DNA of 64,000 nucleotides, taken from Cereibacter ovatus. Its GTDB lineage: Bacteria; Pseudomonadota; Alphaproteobacteria; Rhodobacterales; Rhodobacteraceae. The notes under the pieces are model-generated. The model made no database searches. It was given only the letters and a program-made list of their open reading frames with translations, and was not told the DNA's origin. A program made the translations under genes and the position numbers. Positions 52,597-62,538 of the stretch are shown piece by piece; the stretch's first letter is position 1, and each line of letters starts with the position of its first letter. The stretch lies in contig NZ_OAOQ01000001.1 in the NCBI RefSeq assembly GCF_900207575.1, positions 248,001 through 312,000 of the forward strand. The letters are read 5' to 3'.

Positions 52597-54432
52597 ATGC
52601 GTAACATGAGAGAGAGGCCCGGCCCCGCGCCGGTCGATCCGCCAGAACTGAGCGGTTGGGCGACGATGAAGCGCATGGCGCCCTATCTCTGGCCCAAGGG
52701 CCAGTCATGGGTGAAGCGGCGGGTGGTGCTGTCGCTGTGTGCGCTGGTGCTGGCCAAGATCATCTCGGTCTCGACGCCGTTCTTCTACAAGGCCGCGGTC
52801 GATGCGCTGGCCGGTGAGGCGCCGTCGCCTTCGATGATGCTGGGGCTGGGGGCGGTCGGGCTGACGCTGGCCTATGGCCTTGCGCGGCTGGGCGCGGTGG
52901 CCTTTGGCGAATTGCGCGATGCGATCTTTGTGCGGGTGGGCCAGCGGGCGCTGCGGGCGCTGGCGCTGGAAACCTTCACCCATATTCACCGGCTGTCGAT
53001 GCGCTATCACATCAGCCGCAAGACCGGGGGGCTGTCGCGCATCATCGAACGCGGGGTGAAGGGCGTCGATTTCCTGCTGCGCTTCATGCTGTTCTCGATA
53101 GGGCCGCTGTTTCTGGAACTGACGCTGGTCGCCGTGATCTTCGCGCTGGTGTTTGGCTGGGAATACATGGCGGTGGTGGTGGCAACCATCGCGCTTTATG
53201 TGGCCTTCACCTTCAAGGTCACCGAATGGCGGGTGCAGATCCGCCGCGAGATGAACGAACAGGACACCGACGCGAACCAGAAGGCGATCGACTCGCTGCT
53301 GAATTTCGAGACGGTGAAATATTTCGGCGCCGAAGCGCGCGAGGCGGCCCGCTATGATGCCGCCATGCAGGGATACGAACGCGCGGCGGTCAAGACCGGG
53401 CAATCGCTGGCGTTTCTGAACGCGGGCCAAAGCCTTTTGATCACCGCGGGTCTTGTGGCGGTGATGGTGATGGCGGCCCATGGCGTGCAGGCGGGGCAGT
53501 TGACGGTGGGCGATTTCGTCATGGTCAACGCCTACATGATCCAGATCACCCTGCCGCTGGGCTTTCTGGGCACCGTCTACCGCGAGATCCGGCAGGCGCT
53601 GGTCGACATGGGGCACATGTTCGGCCTGCTGGCCCAGCCGGCCGAGGTGACGGACGCCCCCGACGCCCGCGATCTGGAGGTGCGGGGCTGCGAGGTGGTG
53701 TTTCAGGATGTCCGCTTTGGCTATGATCCCGACCGGGTGATCCTGAAGGGCATCTCGATGACGGTGGGTGCGGGCGAAAGGGTGGCCCTTGTCGGGCCCT
53801 CGGGCTCGGGCAAGTCCACCATCGGGCGGCTTCTGTTCCGGTTCTATGACGTGACCTCGGGGGCGATCCGCATCGACGGGCAGGATCTGCGCAGCGTTCG
53901 GCAGGATTCGCTGCATTCCCGGATCGGCGTGGTGCCGCAGGACACGGTGCTGTTCAACGACACGATCTATTACAACATCGCCTATGGTCGCCCCGACGCC
54001 ACCCCCTCAGAGGTCGAGGCCGCGGCGCGGGCCGCCAAGATCCACGACTTCATCACCCGCCTGCCGGACGGCTACCGCACCACGGTGGGCGAACGCGGGC
54101 TGAAGCTGTCGGGCGGCGAAAAGCAGCGCGTGGGCATCGCGCGCACGCTTCTGAAGAACCCGCCGATCCTGCTGCTGGACGAGGCGACCTCGGCGCTGGA
54201 TACCCAGACCGAGCGCGACATTCAGGACAGCCTGCGCGAGATGGGCGAGGGCCGCACCGTCGTCACCATCGCGCATCGCCTGTCCACCATCGCCGATGCC
54301 GACCGTATCGTGGTGCTGGAAGATGGCGTGATCGTCGAGGAAGGCCGGCACGAGGCGCTTCTGGCCCGCGGCGGGCGCTATGCCGCGATGTGGGCCCGCC
54401 AGTCGGCCGAGGAAGACGGCGAGGCCGCCTGA
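52597..54432 (+). CDS. Atm1-type ABC exporter (ATPase and permease fused)
   Basis: The 611-residue half-transporter has an N-terminal six-helix domain (about 40-330) and a C-terminal ATPase with Walker A GPSGSGKST (near 400), signature LSGGEKQR (near 503) and Walker B ILLLDEATSALD (near 528). Sequence such as DANQKAIDSLLNFETVKYFGAEARE and HISRKTGGLSRIIERG is typical of Atm1/HMT1/NaAtm1 proteins that export glutathione conjugates for Fe-S or metal homeostasis. ATG 52597 has AGGAGG about 8 nt upstream. Confidence 0.93.
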   Translation: MRNMRERPGPAPVDPPELSGWATMKRMAPYLWPKGQSWVKRRVVLSLCALVLAKIISVSTPFFYKAAVDALAGEAPSPSMMLGLGAVGLTLAYGLARLGAVAFGELRDAIFVRVGQRALRALALETFTHIHRLSMRYHISRKTGGLSRIIERGVKGVDFLLRFMLFSIGPLFLELTLVAVIFALVFGWEYMAVVVATIALYVAFTFKVTEWRVQIRREMNEQDTDANQKAIDSLLNFETVKYFGAEAREAARYDAAMQGYERAAVKTGQSLAFLNAGQSLLITAGLVAVMVMAAHGVQAGQLTVGDFVMVNAYMIQITLPLGFLGTVYREIRQALVDMGHMFGLLAQPAEVTDAPDARDLEVRGCEVVFQDVRFGYDPDRVILKGISMTVGAGERVALVGPSGSGKSTIGRLLFRFYDVTSGAIRIDGQDLRSVRQDSLHSRIGVVPQDTVLFNDTIYYNIAYGRPDATPSEVEAAARAAKIHDFITRLPDGYRTTVGERGLKLSGGEKQRVGIARTLLKNPPILLLDEATSALDTQTERDIQDSLREMGEGRTVVTIAHRLSTIADADRIVVLEDGVIVEEGRHEALLARGGRYAAMWARQSAEEDGEAA

Positions 54433-54843
54433 TCCGGCCCCGCCTGACCCGCGGGGCGCGGGCGGGCGGGACGACGACGGGTCGAGCTGGTCTTTCGCGT
54501 TTGCCCTCGGGGCGCGGGCAGGACACCACTGCGCGATGGTCGACCAACTGCCACAGCGCGGGGCGCGGGGGCGGGGCACACGGTTGGCCAAGAACATGCT
54601 GATGATCTGCCGGGCGCCCACGCGCGGGACGTGCGGACGCGCGGACTTCCGGGGCGGATCGAGGGGCGCCTGCGCGCGCGGGACTGTGCGCAGCGCAGGC
54701 AGCCGATGGGAGCCGAACGCGGGCGCCTGCACGCGCGGTTGGGACTGTGCGCCCCGCATGGTCGCGCCCCTGCGAACCGGCGCGGGGCTTGGCAAGCCGT
54801 CAGGCTTGCGTGTAAGACGATGGCACCAGCGAGGGAGAGGGTC
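54433..54843. repeat. 411-bp noncoding interval with a direct repeat
   Basis: No gene is supported. The sequence is very GC-rich and carries a direct repeat about 57 bp apart (GGCGCCTGCGCGCGC... at 54665 and GGCGCCTGCACGCGC... at 54722), each followed by GGGACTGTGCGC. The unit loosely resembles the repeat upstream of glnE. Confidence 0.45.
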
Positions 54844-55497
54844 TTGAGCAACCCCGAAAGTTTCATCGACGAGGTGACCGAGGAGGTCCGTCGCGACCGG
54901 ATGTTCGGCTATTTCCGCCGCTATGGCTGGATCGCGGTTCTTGCGGTGCTGCTGATCGTCGGGGGGGCTGCGTTCAACGAATGGCAGAAGGCGCAGACCC
55001 GCGCCGCCTCGCAGGCGTTTGGCGATGCGTTGCTGGCGGCACTCGAAGAAGGCCCCGATGCCGAGGCCCGGCGCAAGGCGCTGGCGGCGGTGCCGGCTGA
55101 AGGCGCCCCGCGGGCGGCACTGCGCGAGCTGATGCTGGCCTCGGACCCGGCGGGCGATCCTGCGGGCGCGCTGGCCGCGCTGGACCGGATCGCGGCCGAT
55201 CCCGCACTTGCGCCCAGCTATCGCGATCTGGCGGTGCTGCGGCGGGCGATCGTCGGCGGCACGACGATTCCCCTGGCCGAGCGGCGCACGGCGCTTGATG
55301 CCATCGCGGCGCCGGGGCGGCCCTATCGCACACTGGCGCTGGAACAGCTGGCGCTTCTGGATCTGGAAGCGGGCGAGACCGCCAAGGCCATTCAGACGCT
55401 GCGCAGCCTTGCACAGGATCAGGAGGCGACGCCCGGTCTGCGGCGCCGCGCCGAGCAGATGATCACCGCCCTTGGCGGCGAAACCCCGGCCGGCTGA
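54844..55497 (+). CDS. YfgM-like tetratricopeptide membrane protein
   Basis: The 217-residue protein has a short cytoplasmic N-terminus (MSNPESFIDEVTEEVRRDRM), one helix (about 29-45) and a periplasmic helical TPR-like domain. YfgM proteins associate with the Sec translocon and periplasmic chaperones, and they sit upstream of bamB and der, as here. I chose TTG 54844 because GGGAGAGGG lies just before it and relatives start the same way; an in-frame ORF begins at 54631. Confidence 0.88.
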   Translation: MSNPESFIDEVTEEVRRDRMFGYFRRYGWIAVLAVLLIVGGAAFNEWQKAQTRAASQAFGDALLAALEEGPDAEARRKALAAVPAEGAPRAALRELMLASDPAGDPAGALAALDRIAADPALAPSYRDLAVLRRAIVGGTTIPLAERRTALDAIAAPGRPYRTLALEQLALLDLEAGETAKAIQTLRSLAQDQEATPGLRRRAEQMITALGGETPAG

Positions 55498-55530
55498 CGG
55501 CCGGCCCCACAGGCGGACGGGCAGAAGTTG

Positions 55531-56892
55531 ATGAGGGCATCCAAGGTGAAACTGAACGCGGCGGTCTCGGGGCTTGCGCTTCTCACACTTCTTGCCGGTT
55601 GCGGGGATGACGAGTTGATCCTTCCCGGCGAACGGTTCGACGTGCGCGCGCCCCTTGAGGCAAGCGTTCCGACCGAAGCCAATCCCAGCCCGGTCGATCC
55701 GACCGCGCAGCGGGCGAATGCGGATCGCCCGATCGCGCTGGCGGCGGCAGCGGTCAACGCCGACTGGCCGCAGCGCGGCGGCAATGCCGGGCATCTGGCG
55801 CCCCACGCCGCGCTTGGCACCGCGCCGCAACTGGTGTTCAGCACCGACATCGGCGCCGGCAATACCCGCAAGGCCCGGATTTCGGCGGCGCCGGTGGTGG
55901 CGGGCGGGCGCATCTTCACGATGGATTCGCAAAGCGAGGTGCAGGCCACCTCGACCTCTGGCGCGATGCTGTGGCGGGTGGATCTGACCCCGCCTTCGGA
56001 CCGCTCGACCGCGGTGTCGGGCGGGGGGCTCGCCCATGGCGATGGCCGGCTTTATGTCACGACCGGGTTCGGCGAGGTTCTGGCGCTTGACCCGGCGTCT
56101 GGCGCGGTGGTCTGGCGCCAGCGTCTGGGGGCGCCCGCGACGGGGGCGCCGACGGTTTCGGGCGATCTGGTCTATGTCGTCGGCCGTGACGGCTCGGCCT
56201 GGGCGGTCGAGGCCGGCAACGGTCGCGTGCGCTGGCAGTTGCCGGGGGCGCCGTCTGCGACGGGCATGATCGGCGGCTCGGCGCCGGCGGTCAGCGGCAA
56301 TGCGGTGCTGTTCCCCTTCGCCAGCGGTCAGGTCGTGGCCGCGTTGCGCGAAGGCGGGTCTCGGCTGTGGTCGTCGCAGGTGGCGGGGCAGCGGCTGGGC
56401 CGGGCCTATGCCAGTTTCCGCGACCTGACCGGCGATCCGGTGGTGGTGGGCGACGTGGCCTACATCGGCAGCAGCGCGGGCCGCACCGTGGCGCTTTCCA
56501 CCGCCTCGGGCGAGGAGCTTTGGGCGGCGGGCGAAGGCGCGCTGGCGCCGGTGGCGGTTGCGGGGGATTCGGTGTTCCTCGTCTCGGACGAGGCGCGGCT
56601 GGTGCGGCTGGACGCGGCGACCGGCGCGGTGATCTGGTCGGTCGACATGCCCTATTTCACCAAGGAAAAGCCCAAGAAGCGCAAGGCGATCACCGCCCAT
56701 TACGGCCCGCTGCTGGCGGGGGGGCGGCTGGTGGTGGCCTCGTCCGACGATACGCTGCGGTTCTTCAGCCCCTCCAGCGGGGCGCTGGTTGGCGCCGTCG
56801 ATCTGCCGGGCGGGGCGGCGGCGCAGCCGGCACTGGCGGGCGGCACACTCTATGTCGTCTCGGCCAGCGGGAAACTTCTGGCTTTCCGCTGA
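55531..56892 (+). CDS. bamB: BamB-like PQQ-type beta-propeller lipoprotein
   Basis: This is a candidate outer-membrane assembly (BAM complex) lipoprotein. The 453-residue protein has a lipoprotein signal with lipobox LLAGC (C24) and a repeated propeller motif, for example LDPASGAVVWRQRLG, VEAGNGRVRWQLPG, STASGEELWAAG and LDAATGAVIWSVD. The neighbouring yfgM-like gene and der match the classic yfgM-bamB-der order, which supports BamB over other PQQ-like proteins. Confidence 0.9.
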   Translation: MRASKVKLNAAVSGLALLTLLAGCGDDELILPGERFDVRAPLEASVPTEANPSPVDPTAQRANADRPIALAAAAVNADWPQRGGNAGHLAPHAALGTAPQLVFSTDIGAGNTRKARISAAPVVAGGRIFTMDSQSEVQATSTSGAMLWRVDLTPPSDRSTAVSGGGLAHGDGRLYVTTGFGEVLALDPASGAVVWRQRLGAPATGAPTVSGDLVYVVGRDGSAWAVEAGNGRVRWQLPGAPSATGMIGGSAPAVSGNAVLFPFASGQVVAALREGGSRLWSSQVAGQRLGRAYASFRDLTGDPVVVGDVAYIGSSAGRTVALSTASGEELWAAGEGALAPVAVAGDSVFLVSDEARLVRLDAATGAVIWSVDMPYFTKEKPKKRKAITAHYGPLLAGGRLVVASSDDTLRFFSPSSGALVGAVDLPGGAAAQPALAGGTLYVVSASGKLLAFR

Positions 56893-56949
56893 TGCGGGTT
56901 CCTGATAGGGATCCGGGCTTGACCTGTTAAGCCGCCCTCGGAGGCACCG

Positions 56950-58413
56950 ATGAGCTTCACCCTCGCCATTGTCGGCCGCCCCAACGTCGGCAAGTCCACC
57001 CTGTTCAATCGCCTTGTCGGCAAGCGTCTGGCGCTGGTCGATGACCAGCCCGGCGTGACCCGCGACCTGCGCGAGGGCGATGCCAAGCTGTTCGATCTGC
57101 GCTTTACCGTGATCGACACCGCCGGTCTGGAAGAAGTCACCGACGACAGCCTTCAGGGCCGGATGCGTCGCCTGACCGAACGCGCGGTCGAAATGGCCGA
57201 CATCTGCCTGTTCCTGATCGACGGCCGGGTGGGGGTCACGCCCTCGGACGAGGTGTTCGCCGACATTTTGCGCAAGAAGAACGCCCATGTGATCCTTGGC
57301 GTGAACAAGGCCGAAGGCCGCGCGGGCGATGGCGGCGCGATCGAGGCGTGGTCGCTGGGGCTGGGTGAACCTGTCCGCATGTCGGCCGAACATGGCGAGG
57401 GGCTGGACGATCTTTACCACATGCTGCGTCCGCTGGCCGAAGGCTATGCCGAACGTGCCGCCGCCGATGCCCCCGTGGTCGATGTGGACGTCCCCGAGGA
57501 CGAGGCCGATCTTGAGGCCGATCCCGACGCCCACAAGCCCAGCCTGAAGCATCCGCTTCAGATCGCGGTGATCGGCCGGCCGAACGCGGGAAAATCCACC
57601 CTTATCAACAAGATCATCCGCGAAGACCGCCTTCTGACCGGCCCCGAGGCCGGGATCACCCGCGATGCCATCTCGGTCCGGGCGGATTGGCTGGGCACGC
57701 CGATCCGGATTTTCGACACGGCGGGGATGCGCAAGAAGGCGCGGATTTCGGACAAGCTGGAAAAGCTGTCGGTGGCCGATGGCCTGCGCGCGGTGCGCTT
57801 TGCCGAGGTCGTCGTGGTGCTGCTGGATGTGGAAATCCCGTTCGAACAGCAGGATCTGCGCATCGCCGATTTCGCCGAGACCGAGGGTCGGGCCGTCGTC
57901 ATCGCGGTGAACAAATGGGATCTGGAAGACGAGAAGCAGGAAAAGCTGGCCGAGCTGAAAGAGATGTTCGACCGGCTGTTGCCGCAGTTGCGCGGGGCGC
58001 CGCTGGTCACCGTCTCGGCCAAGACCGGGCGGGGGCTGGACCGGCTTCATGCCGCGATCCTGAAGGCGCATGATGTCTGGAACCGCCGCATCACCACGGC
58101 GCGGCTGAACACATGGCTGGGCGCCATGGTCGAGGCGCATCCGCCACCGGCGCCGGGCGGGCGACGGATCAAGCTGCGCTACATGACGCAGGTCAAGACC
58201 CGGCCGCCGGGGTTTGTCGTCATGTGTTCGCACCCCGACGACATGCCCGACAGCTATCGCCGCTATCTGGTGAACGGCCTGCGCGATCATTTCGACATGC
58301 CGGGCACGCCGATCCGGCTGACGCTGCGCGGGCAGGGCGACAAGAACCCGTTCAAGGACCGCAAGTTCCACACGCCGTCGCGGCTGCGCAAGCACATGGA
58401 CAAGAAGGGCTAG
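56950..58413 (+). CDS. der: Ribosome biogenesis GTPase Der
   Basis: Der (EngA) helps assemble the 50S ribosomal subunit. The 487-residue protein has two consecutive GTPase domains, with P-loops GRPNVGKST (9-17) and GRPNAGKST (near 209-217), switch motifs DTAGLEE and [11 protein letters not shown], base-recognition NKAEGR and NKWDLEDE, and the C-terminal KH-like domain ([20 protein letters not shown]). It ends 3 bp before the convergent ABC ATPase gene. Confidence 0.97.
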   Translation: MSFTLAIVGRPNVGKSTLFNRLVGKRLALVDDQPGVTRDLREGDAKLFDLRFTVIDTAGLEEVTDDSLQGRMRRLTERAVEMADICLFLIDGRVGVTPSDEVFADILRKKNAHVILGVNKAEGRAGDGGAIEAWSLGLGEPVRMSAEHGEGLDDLYHMLRPLAEGYAERAAADAPVVDVDVPEDEADLEADPDAHKPSLKHPLQIAVIGRPNAGKSTLINKIIREDRLLTGPEAGITRDAISVRADWLGTPIRIFDTAGMRKKARISDKLEKLSVADGLRAVRFAEVVVVLLDVEIPFEQQDLRIADFAETEGRAVVIAVNKWDLEDEKQEKLAELKEMFDRLLPQLRGAPLVTVSAKTGRGLDRLHAAILKAHDVWNRRITTARLNTWLGAMVEAHPPPAPGGRRIKLRYMTQVKTRPPGFVVMCSHPDDMPDSYRRYLVNGLRDHFDMPGTPIRLTLRGQGDKNPFKDRKFHTPSRLRKHMDKKG

Positions 58414-58416
58414 GCG

Positions 58417-60360
58417 TCAGCCGCCGCCCGGCGTCCGGTGGCACCGGATCAGGTGCCCCGGCGCCACCGTCACCAGCGGCGGCAGGCTGGCGCAGCGTCC
58501 CTCGCGCATGGGGCAACCTGCCTGAAACGGGCAGCCCCCGGGGATTTCAGGGCCGAAGGCCGCCGGGACGCGCGGGCGCGGCACCGTCGGATCGGGCACC
58601 GGAACCGCCGCCAGCAGCGCCTGCGTATAGGGATGGAAGGGCGGGGCAAGGACGGCCTCGGTCGGGCCGATCTCCATCACCAGACCGCGATACATCACCA
58701 TCACCCGATCCGCGAGATGGCGCACCAGCGCAAGGTCATGGCTGATGAAGATCAGCGTGGCGCCGCGCTGGCGCTGAAGATCCAGAAGCAGCGCGACCAC
58801 CGCCGCCTGAACGCCTGTATCCAGCGCCGAGACCGGCTCATCGGCCACAAGGATGCGCGGCTCGGCGGCCAGCGCGCGGGCGATGCCGATGCGCTGGCGC
58901 TGGCCACCTGACAGCTGTGCGGGCTTGCGCCGCGCCAGCGCGGGCGACAGCCGCACCTGTTCGAACAGTGAGGCCAGCCGCTCGGCGCGGCCCTGCGGCG
59001 GGTGGAACAGTTCCACCGCGCGCATCACCTGCGCGCCCACCGTCCGGGCCGGGTTCAGCGTGTCGGACGGGTTCTGGAAAACCATCTGCAACGCCGAGAT
59101 CGCCGCCGCGGGCCGGCGTTCCACCGGAAGGTGCTGGATGTCCTGCCCGTCCAGCAGGATGCGGCCGCCGGTTGCGCCGTCAAGCCCCATCACCATCCGC
59201 GCCAGCGTGCTTTTCCCGCAGCCGGATTCGCCCACGATGGCCAGCGTTTCGCCGGCGCGGGCGTCGAAACTGACGCCGGCCACCGCGGGATTTGCCATGC
59301 CGCCGTGATGCTTCACCAGATCTTCCACCCGCAACACCACCCTTCCCGGTGCGGGCGGCGGGCGCGGGGCGGTGGGGGCCGGGGTGTCAGCGCGGTCCAG
59401 GGGGCGCAGGCAGCGCAGCGCGCTGTCGCCGGTCACGGTCAGCGGCACCGGCTGATGGTCGCACAGGCCCGGCCGCGCATGGGCGCAGCGCGGGGCGAAG
59501 CTGCATCCCGCCGGCCGGTCATCGGCCAGCGGCTGGCTGCCCGGCAGCGGCTCGGGTGGCTGGCGTGGCGGGCCATCCAGCCGGGGCAGGGCACGCAGCA
59601 ACGCATTTGTATAGGGGTGGCGCGGCCGGTGAAACATCGCGGCAACCGGGCCGCTTTCCACCACCTCGCCCGCGTAAAGCACCGACAGCCGGTCGCAGAT
59701 CCCGGCCACAAGGCCAAGGTTGTGGCTGATGAACAGTGCGGCCATGCCATGCCGCCGGCCCAGACGCTTCAGCAGATCGACGATCCCGGCCTCGACCGTC
59801 ACATCCAGCGCGGTCGTCGGCTCGTCCAGGATCAGCAATGCGGGCCGCGCCAGCAGCGCCATGGCGATGGCGATCCGCTGAAGCTGACCACCCGAAAGCT
59901 GATGCGGCCAGCTTGCCAGCATCCTGTCGGGGTCGGGCAGGTCGACCTCGGCCAGCGCCTGCCGGGCAAGGGCCAGCGCCTGCGCGCGGGGGGCGCCATG
60001 CAGCATCGGCACTTCGGCCAGTTGTGCGCCGATCCGCATCGTGGGGTTCAGCGCCGACATCGGTTCCTGCCCGACCATGGCGATGCCACGGCCGCGGATG
60101 CTGCGCAGCGCACGCTCGGGCAGGCCCAGGATTTCGCGGCCCTGAAAGCGGATGCTGCCCGCCGTGACCCGCCCCCCGGGGCCAAGCGCCCCCATGATCG
60201 CCAGCGCCACGGTGGATTTGCCACTGCCGCTTTCACCGACAAGGCCCAGAACCTCGGCCGGGCCGATCCGGCAGGACAGGTCGCGCAGCGCCGCGACCGT
60301 GCGGCTGCGAGTGGTGAACGCGACGCCGAGGTCGCGGATATCAAGCACCGGGTCAGTCAC
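58417..60360 (-). CDS. Fused dipeptide/oligopeptide ABC transporter ATPase (DppD-DppF type)
   Basis: The 647-residue protein joins two complete ATPases. The first has Walker A GESGSGKST (42-50), signature LSGGQLQR and Walker B LLILDEPTTALD; the second has GESGCGKST (near 376-384), LSGGQRQR and ILVADEPVSALD. Each ends in the oligopeptide-type C-terminal domain with HPYTNALLRALP or HPYTQALLAAVP and a cysteine-rich stretch. Start GTG 60360, preceded by GAGGGGGC, overlaps the permease stop by 8 bp. It powers a peptide- or nickel-type importer. Confidence 0.92.
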   Translation of the reverse strand: MTDPVLDIRDLGVAFTTRSRTVAALRDLSCRIGPAEVLGLVGESGSGKSTVALAIMGALGPGGRVTAGSIRFQGREILGLPERALRSIRGRGIAMVGQEPMSALNPTMRIGAQLAEVPMLHGAPRAQALALARQALAEVDLPDPDRMLASWPHQLSGGQLQRIAIAMALLARPALLILDEPTTALDVTVEAGIVDLLKRLGRRHGMAALFISHNLGLVAGICDRLSVLYAGEVVESGPVAAMFHRPRHPYTNALLRALPRLDGPPRQPPEPLPGSQPLADDRPAGCSFAPRCAHARPGLCDHQPVPLTVTGDSALRCLRPLDRADTPAPTAPRPPPAPGRVVLRVEDLVKHHGGMANPAVAGVSFDARAGETLAIVGESGCGKSTLARMVMGLDGATGGRILLDGQDIQHLPVERRPAAAISALQMVFQNPSDTLNPARTVGAQVMRAVELFHPPQGRAERLASLFEQVRLSPALARRKPAQLSGGQRQRIGIARALAAEPRILVADEPVSALDTGVQAAVVALLLDLQRQRGATLIFISHDLALVRHLADRVMVMYRGLVMEIGPTEAVLAPPFHPYTQALLAAVPVPDPTVPRPRVPAAFGPEIPGGCPFQAGCPMREGRCASLPPLVTVAPGHLIRCHRTPGGG

Positions 60361-61516
60361 GGGCCGCCCCCTCGCGCAGGGCATCGGCCAGCAGGTTCAG
60401 CCCAAGGACAAGGCTGGTCAGCGCCAGCGCGGGCACCACCGCCGCATGGGGATAAAGCGCCAGAACCCGCCGCCCGGCATTGATGGTCGAGCCCCAGTCC
60501 GGGCTTTCCGGCGAGACGCCAAGCCCGAAAAAGCCAAGCGTTCCCAGAAGGATCGTGGTATAGCCCACCCGCAGGCAGCCATCCACGATCAGTGGCCCGC
60601 GGGCATTGGGCAGGATTTCCCACAACATGATGAACCACGGCCCTTCGCCGCGGGTGCGGGCGGCGGCGACATGGTCTCGGGTGGCAAGCTCGATCGTCAG
60701 GCTGCGCGCGATGCGAAAGACCCCGGGCGCATTCACGAACACCACCGCGACAAAGACATTCAGCAGGCCCGGGTCCATCGCCCAGATCCCCAGCGGATCG
60801 GCATCCAGCGCCAGCCCCGCCCAGATCCACAGCCCAAGGCCAAGGATCGCCGCCATCCCCGTCCCCCACAGCATGGGCGAGGTTCGGAACCGGCTGTGCC
60901 ACAGCAGCAGCGCAAAGACCGTCGGCAGCGCAAACAGCACCGCCGCCAGCGCCATGGGCAGCGCGGTCTGGCGGATCTCGGGCGTGACCAGCAGGTAGAA
61001 CAGCAGGATGACCGGAAAGGCCAGCACCAGATTGGCAAGAAAGGACAGCGCCCCATCCAGCCACCCCCGCAGATAGCCTGCCGGCAGGCCCAGCGTCAGC
61101 CCCGCCACCAGCGCGACCAGCGTCGCCGCGGGCGCAATCGCCAGCACCCGCCGCGCGCCCATCGCCATGCGGCTGAACACATCGCGGGCAAGGCTGTCGC
61201 CGCCCAGCAGATACCAGCGGTAGCCGCCGCTCGGGTCGGGCAGCGCGCTGCCGGGGGGCGCGTTCTTCAGCCCGGAAATCTGCGCCAGCGGATCATGCGT
61301 CACGATCAGATCGGCAAAGCCCGCGGTGAACAGCCAGAACAGCCCCAGCCCCAGCCCGGCCACCCCGGTGGCGCTGTCAAACAGCCGGCCGTAAAGCCCC
61401 AACCGTTCACGAAGCGCGAATGACAGCGCCAGCGTCGCCCCCAGCGCCAGCCAGACCGGCCAGAACCGCCACGCCATGCAAAGAAGGATCTGGCCCCAGT
61501 CCAGCGGCGCCATCAC
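60353..61516 (-). CDS. Peptide/nickel-type ABC permease (DppC-like, long form)
   Basis: The 387-residue permease is longer than usual DppC (about 300) through extra N-terminal helices (about 10-75) and a longer central loop (about 195-245). Typical parts are LLGGDSLARDVFSRMAMGAR, the coupling loop DHVAAARTRGEGPWFIMLWEILPNARGPL, and LGTLGFFGLGVSPESPDWG. It overlaps the DppB-like gene by 4 nt upstream. Confidence 0.91.
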   Translation of the reverse strand: MMAPLDWGQILLCMAWRFWPVWLALGATLALSFALRERLGLYGRLFDSATGVAGLGLGLFWLFTAGFADLIVTHDPLAQISGLKNAPPGSALPDPSGGYRWYLLGGDSLARDVFSRMAMGARRVLAIAPAATLVALVAGLTLGLPAGYLRGWLDGALSFLANLVLAFPVILLFYLLVTPEIRQTALPMALAAVLFALPTVFALLLWHSRFRTSPMLWGTGMAAILGLGLWIWAGLALDADPLGIWAMDPGLLNVFVAVVFVNAPGVFRIARSLTIELATRDHVAAARTRGEGPWFIMLWEILPNARGPLIVDGCLRVGYTTILLGTLGFFGLGVSPESPDWGSTINAGRRVLALYPHAAVVPALALTSLVLGLNLLADALREGAARD

Positions 61517-62529
61517 GCGCCCCGCAGTCGCGGGTTCAGGGCGACATGCCCCAGATCCGAGACAATCTGCGTGGTCAGCACCACCAGCACCGCGACCACC
61601 GAACAGCCCAGCAGCAGGTTCATGTCATTGTTGCCGGCGGCCTGCACCAGCGTCCAGCCAAAGCCCTTGTAGGCAAAAAGCGTCTCGACGATCACCACCC
61701 CGTTCAACAGCCACGGCACCTGAAGCAGGATGACGGTGAAGGGCGCGATCAGCGCATTGCGCAGCGCGTGGCGCCAGACGATGCGGAAGGGCGACACCCC
61801 CTTCAGCCGAGCGGTGCGGATATAGGGCTGGGCCATCACCTCGACCATCGCGGCGCGGGTCATGCGCGCGATATAGCCCGCCCCATAAAGCGCGATGGTG
61901 GCGACGGGCAGGGCGAAGTTGCGAAAGGTGATCTCGTCCATCGCGGTGCTGGCGGTGGCTTGCAGCAGGGTGCGGCCCTCGATCAGGCCAAGGTCGGACA
62001 AAAGCGGCGAAATCCCCGCCGTGGCCGAGGCGAACACCGCCACCAGCACCACGCCCGAGACATATTCCGGCGTGGCCGTCGTCGTGATCGCGGCCGCCGA
62101 CAGCACCCTGTCGGTGCGCGAGCCCTCTCGCATCCCCGCCAGCACCCCCAGCGCCAGCGCGGTGGGCACCATCACCAGCAGCACCCAGAACATCAGCCAG
62201 CCCGTCGCGGTCAGGCTGCGCGCCAGCACCGTGCCCACCGGCAGGTGAAAGACGCTCGACCGCCCCCAGTCGCCCTGAATCACACCCGAAAAGCCCGACT
62301 TTCCCGGTAGCACGCCCAGCCATTCGCCATAGCGCAGCGCCAGCGGCCGGTCATAGCCATTGCGATCCAGCCAGCTTGCCACCTCGGCATCCGACATCCG
62401 GGCCGAGCCCTGGGATTTCGCCAGCTTTTCAAGGTTCGGCTGAAGATTGGTCAGCCAGAACACCAGAAATGTCAGGCACAGCGCCGTGCCCAGCATCCCC
62501 CCCAGCCGGCGCAGCACAAACCCCGCCAT
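61513..62529 (-). CDS. Peptide/nickel-type ABC permease (DppB-like)
   Basis: The 338-residue permease shows six helices, the periplasmic N-terminal region after the first helix (ASWLDRNGYDRPLALRYGEWL), and the coupling loop MVEVMAQPYIRTARLKGVSP plus FRIVWRHALRNALI. It forms the transmembrane pair with the long DppC-like protein, the next gene. Its gene starts 9 bp after the binding-protein stop. Confidence 0.92.
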   Translation of the reverse strand: MAGFVLRRLGGMLGTALCLTFLVFWLTNLQPNLEKLAKSQGSARMSDAEVASWLDRNGYDRPLALRYGEWLGVLPGKSGFSGVIQGDWGRSSVFHLPVGTVLARSLTATGWLMFWVLLVMVPTALALGVLAGMREGSRTDRVLSAAAITTTATPEYVSGVVLVAVFASATAGISPLLSDLGLIEGRTLLQATASTAMDEITFRNFALPVATIALYGAGYIARMTRAAMVEVMAQPYIRTARLKGVSPFRIVWRHALRNALIAPFTVILLQVPWLLNGVVIVETLFAYKGFGWTLVQAAGNNDMNLLLGCSVVAVLVVLTTQIVSDLGHVALNPRLRGA

Positions 62530-62538
62530 CGCCTCGCC

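Noticed and set aside
54007-58395. A 1462-residue minus-strand ORF antisense to the Atm1-like, yfgM, bamB and der genes.
   Set aside because: It lies opposite four well-identified genes, is Arg/Gln/His-rich and repetitive, and reflects GC-rich third positions of those genes read backwards.
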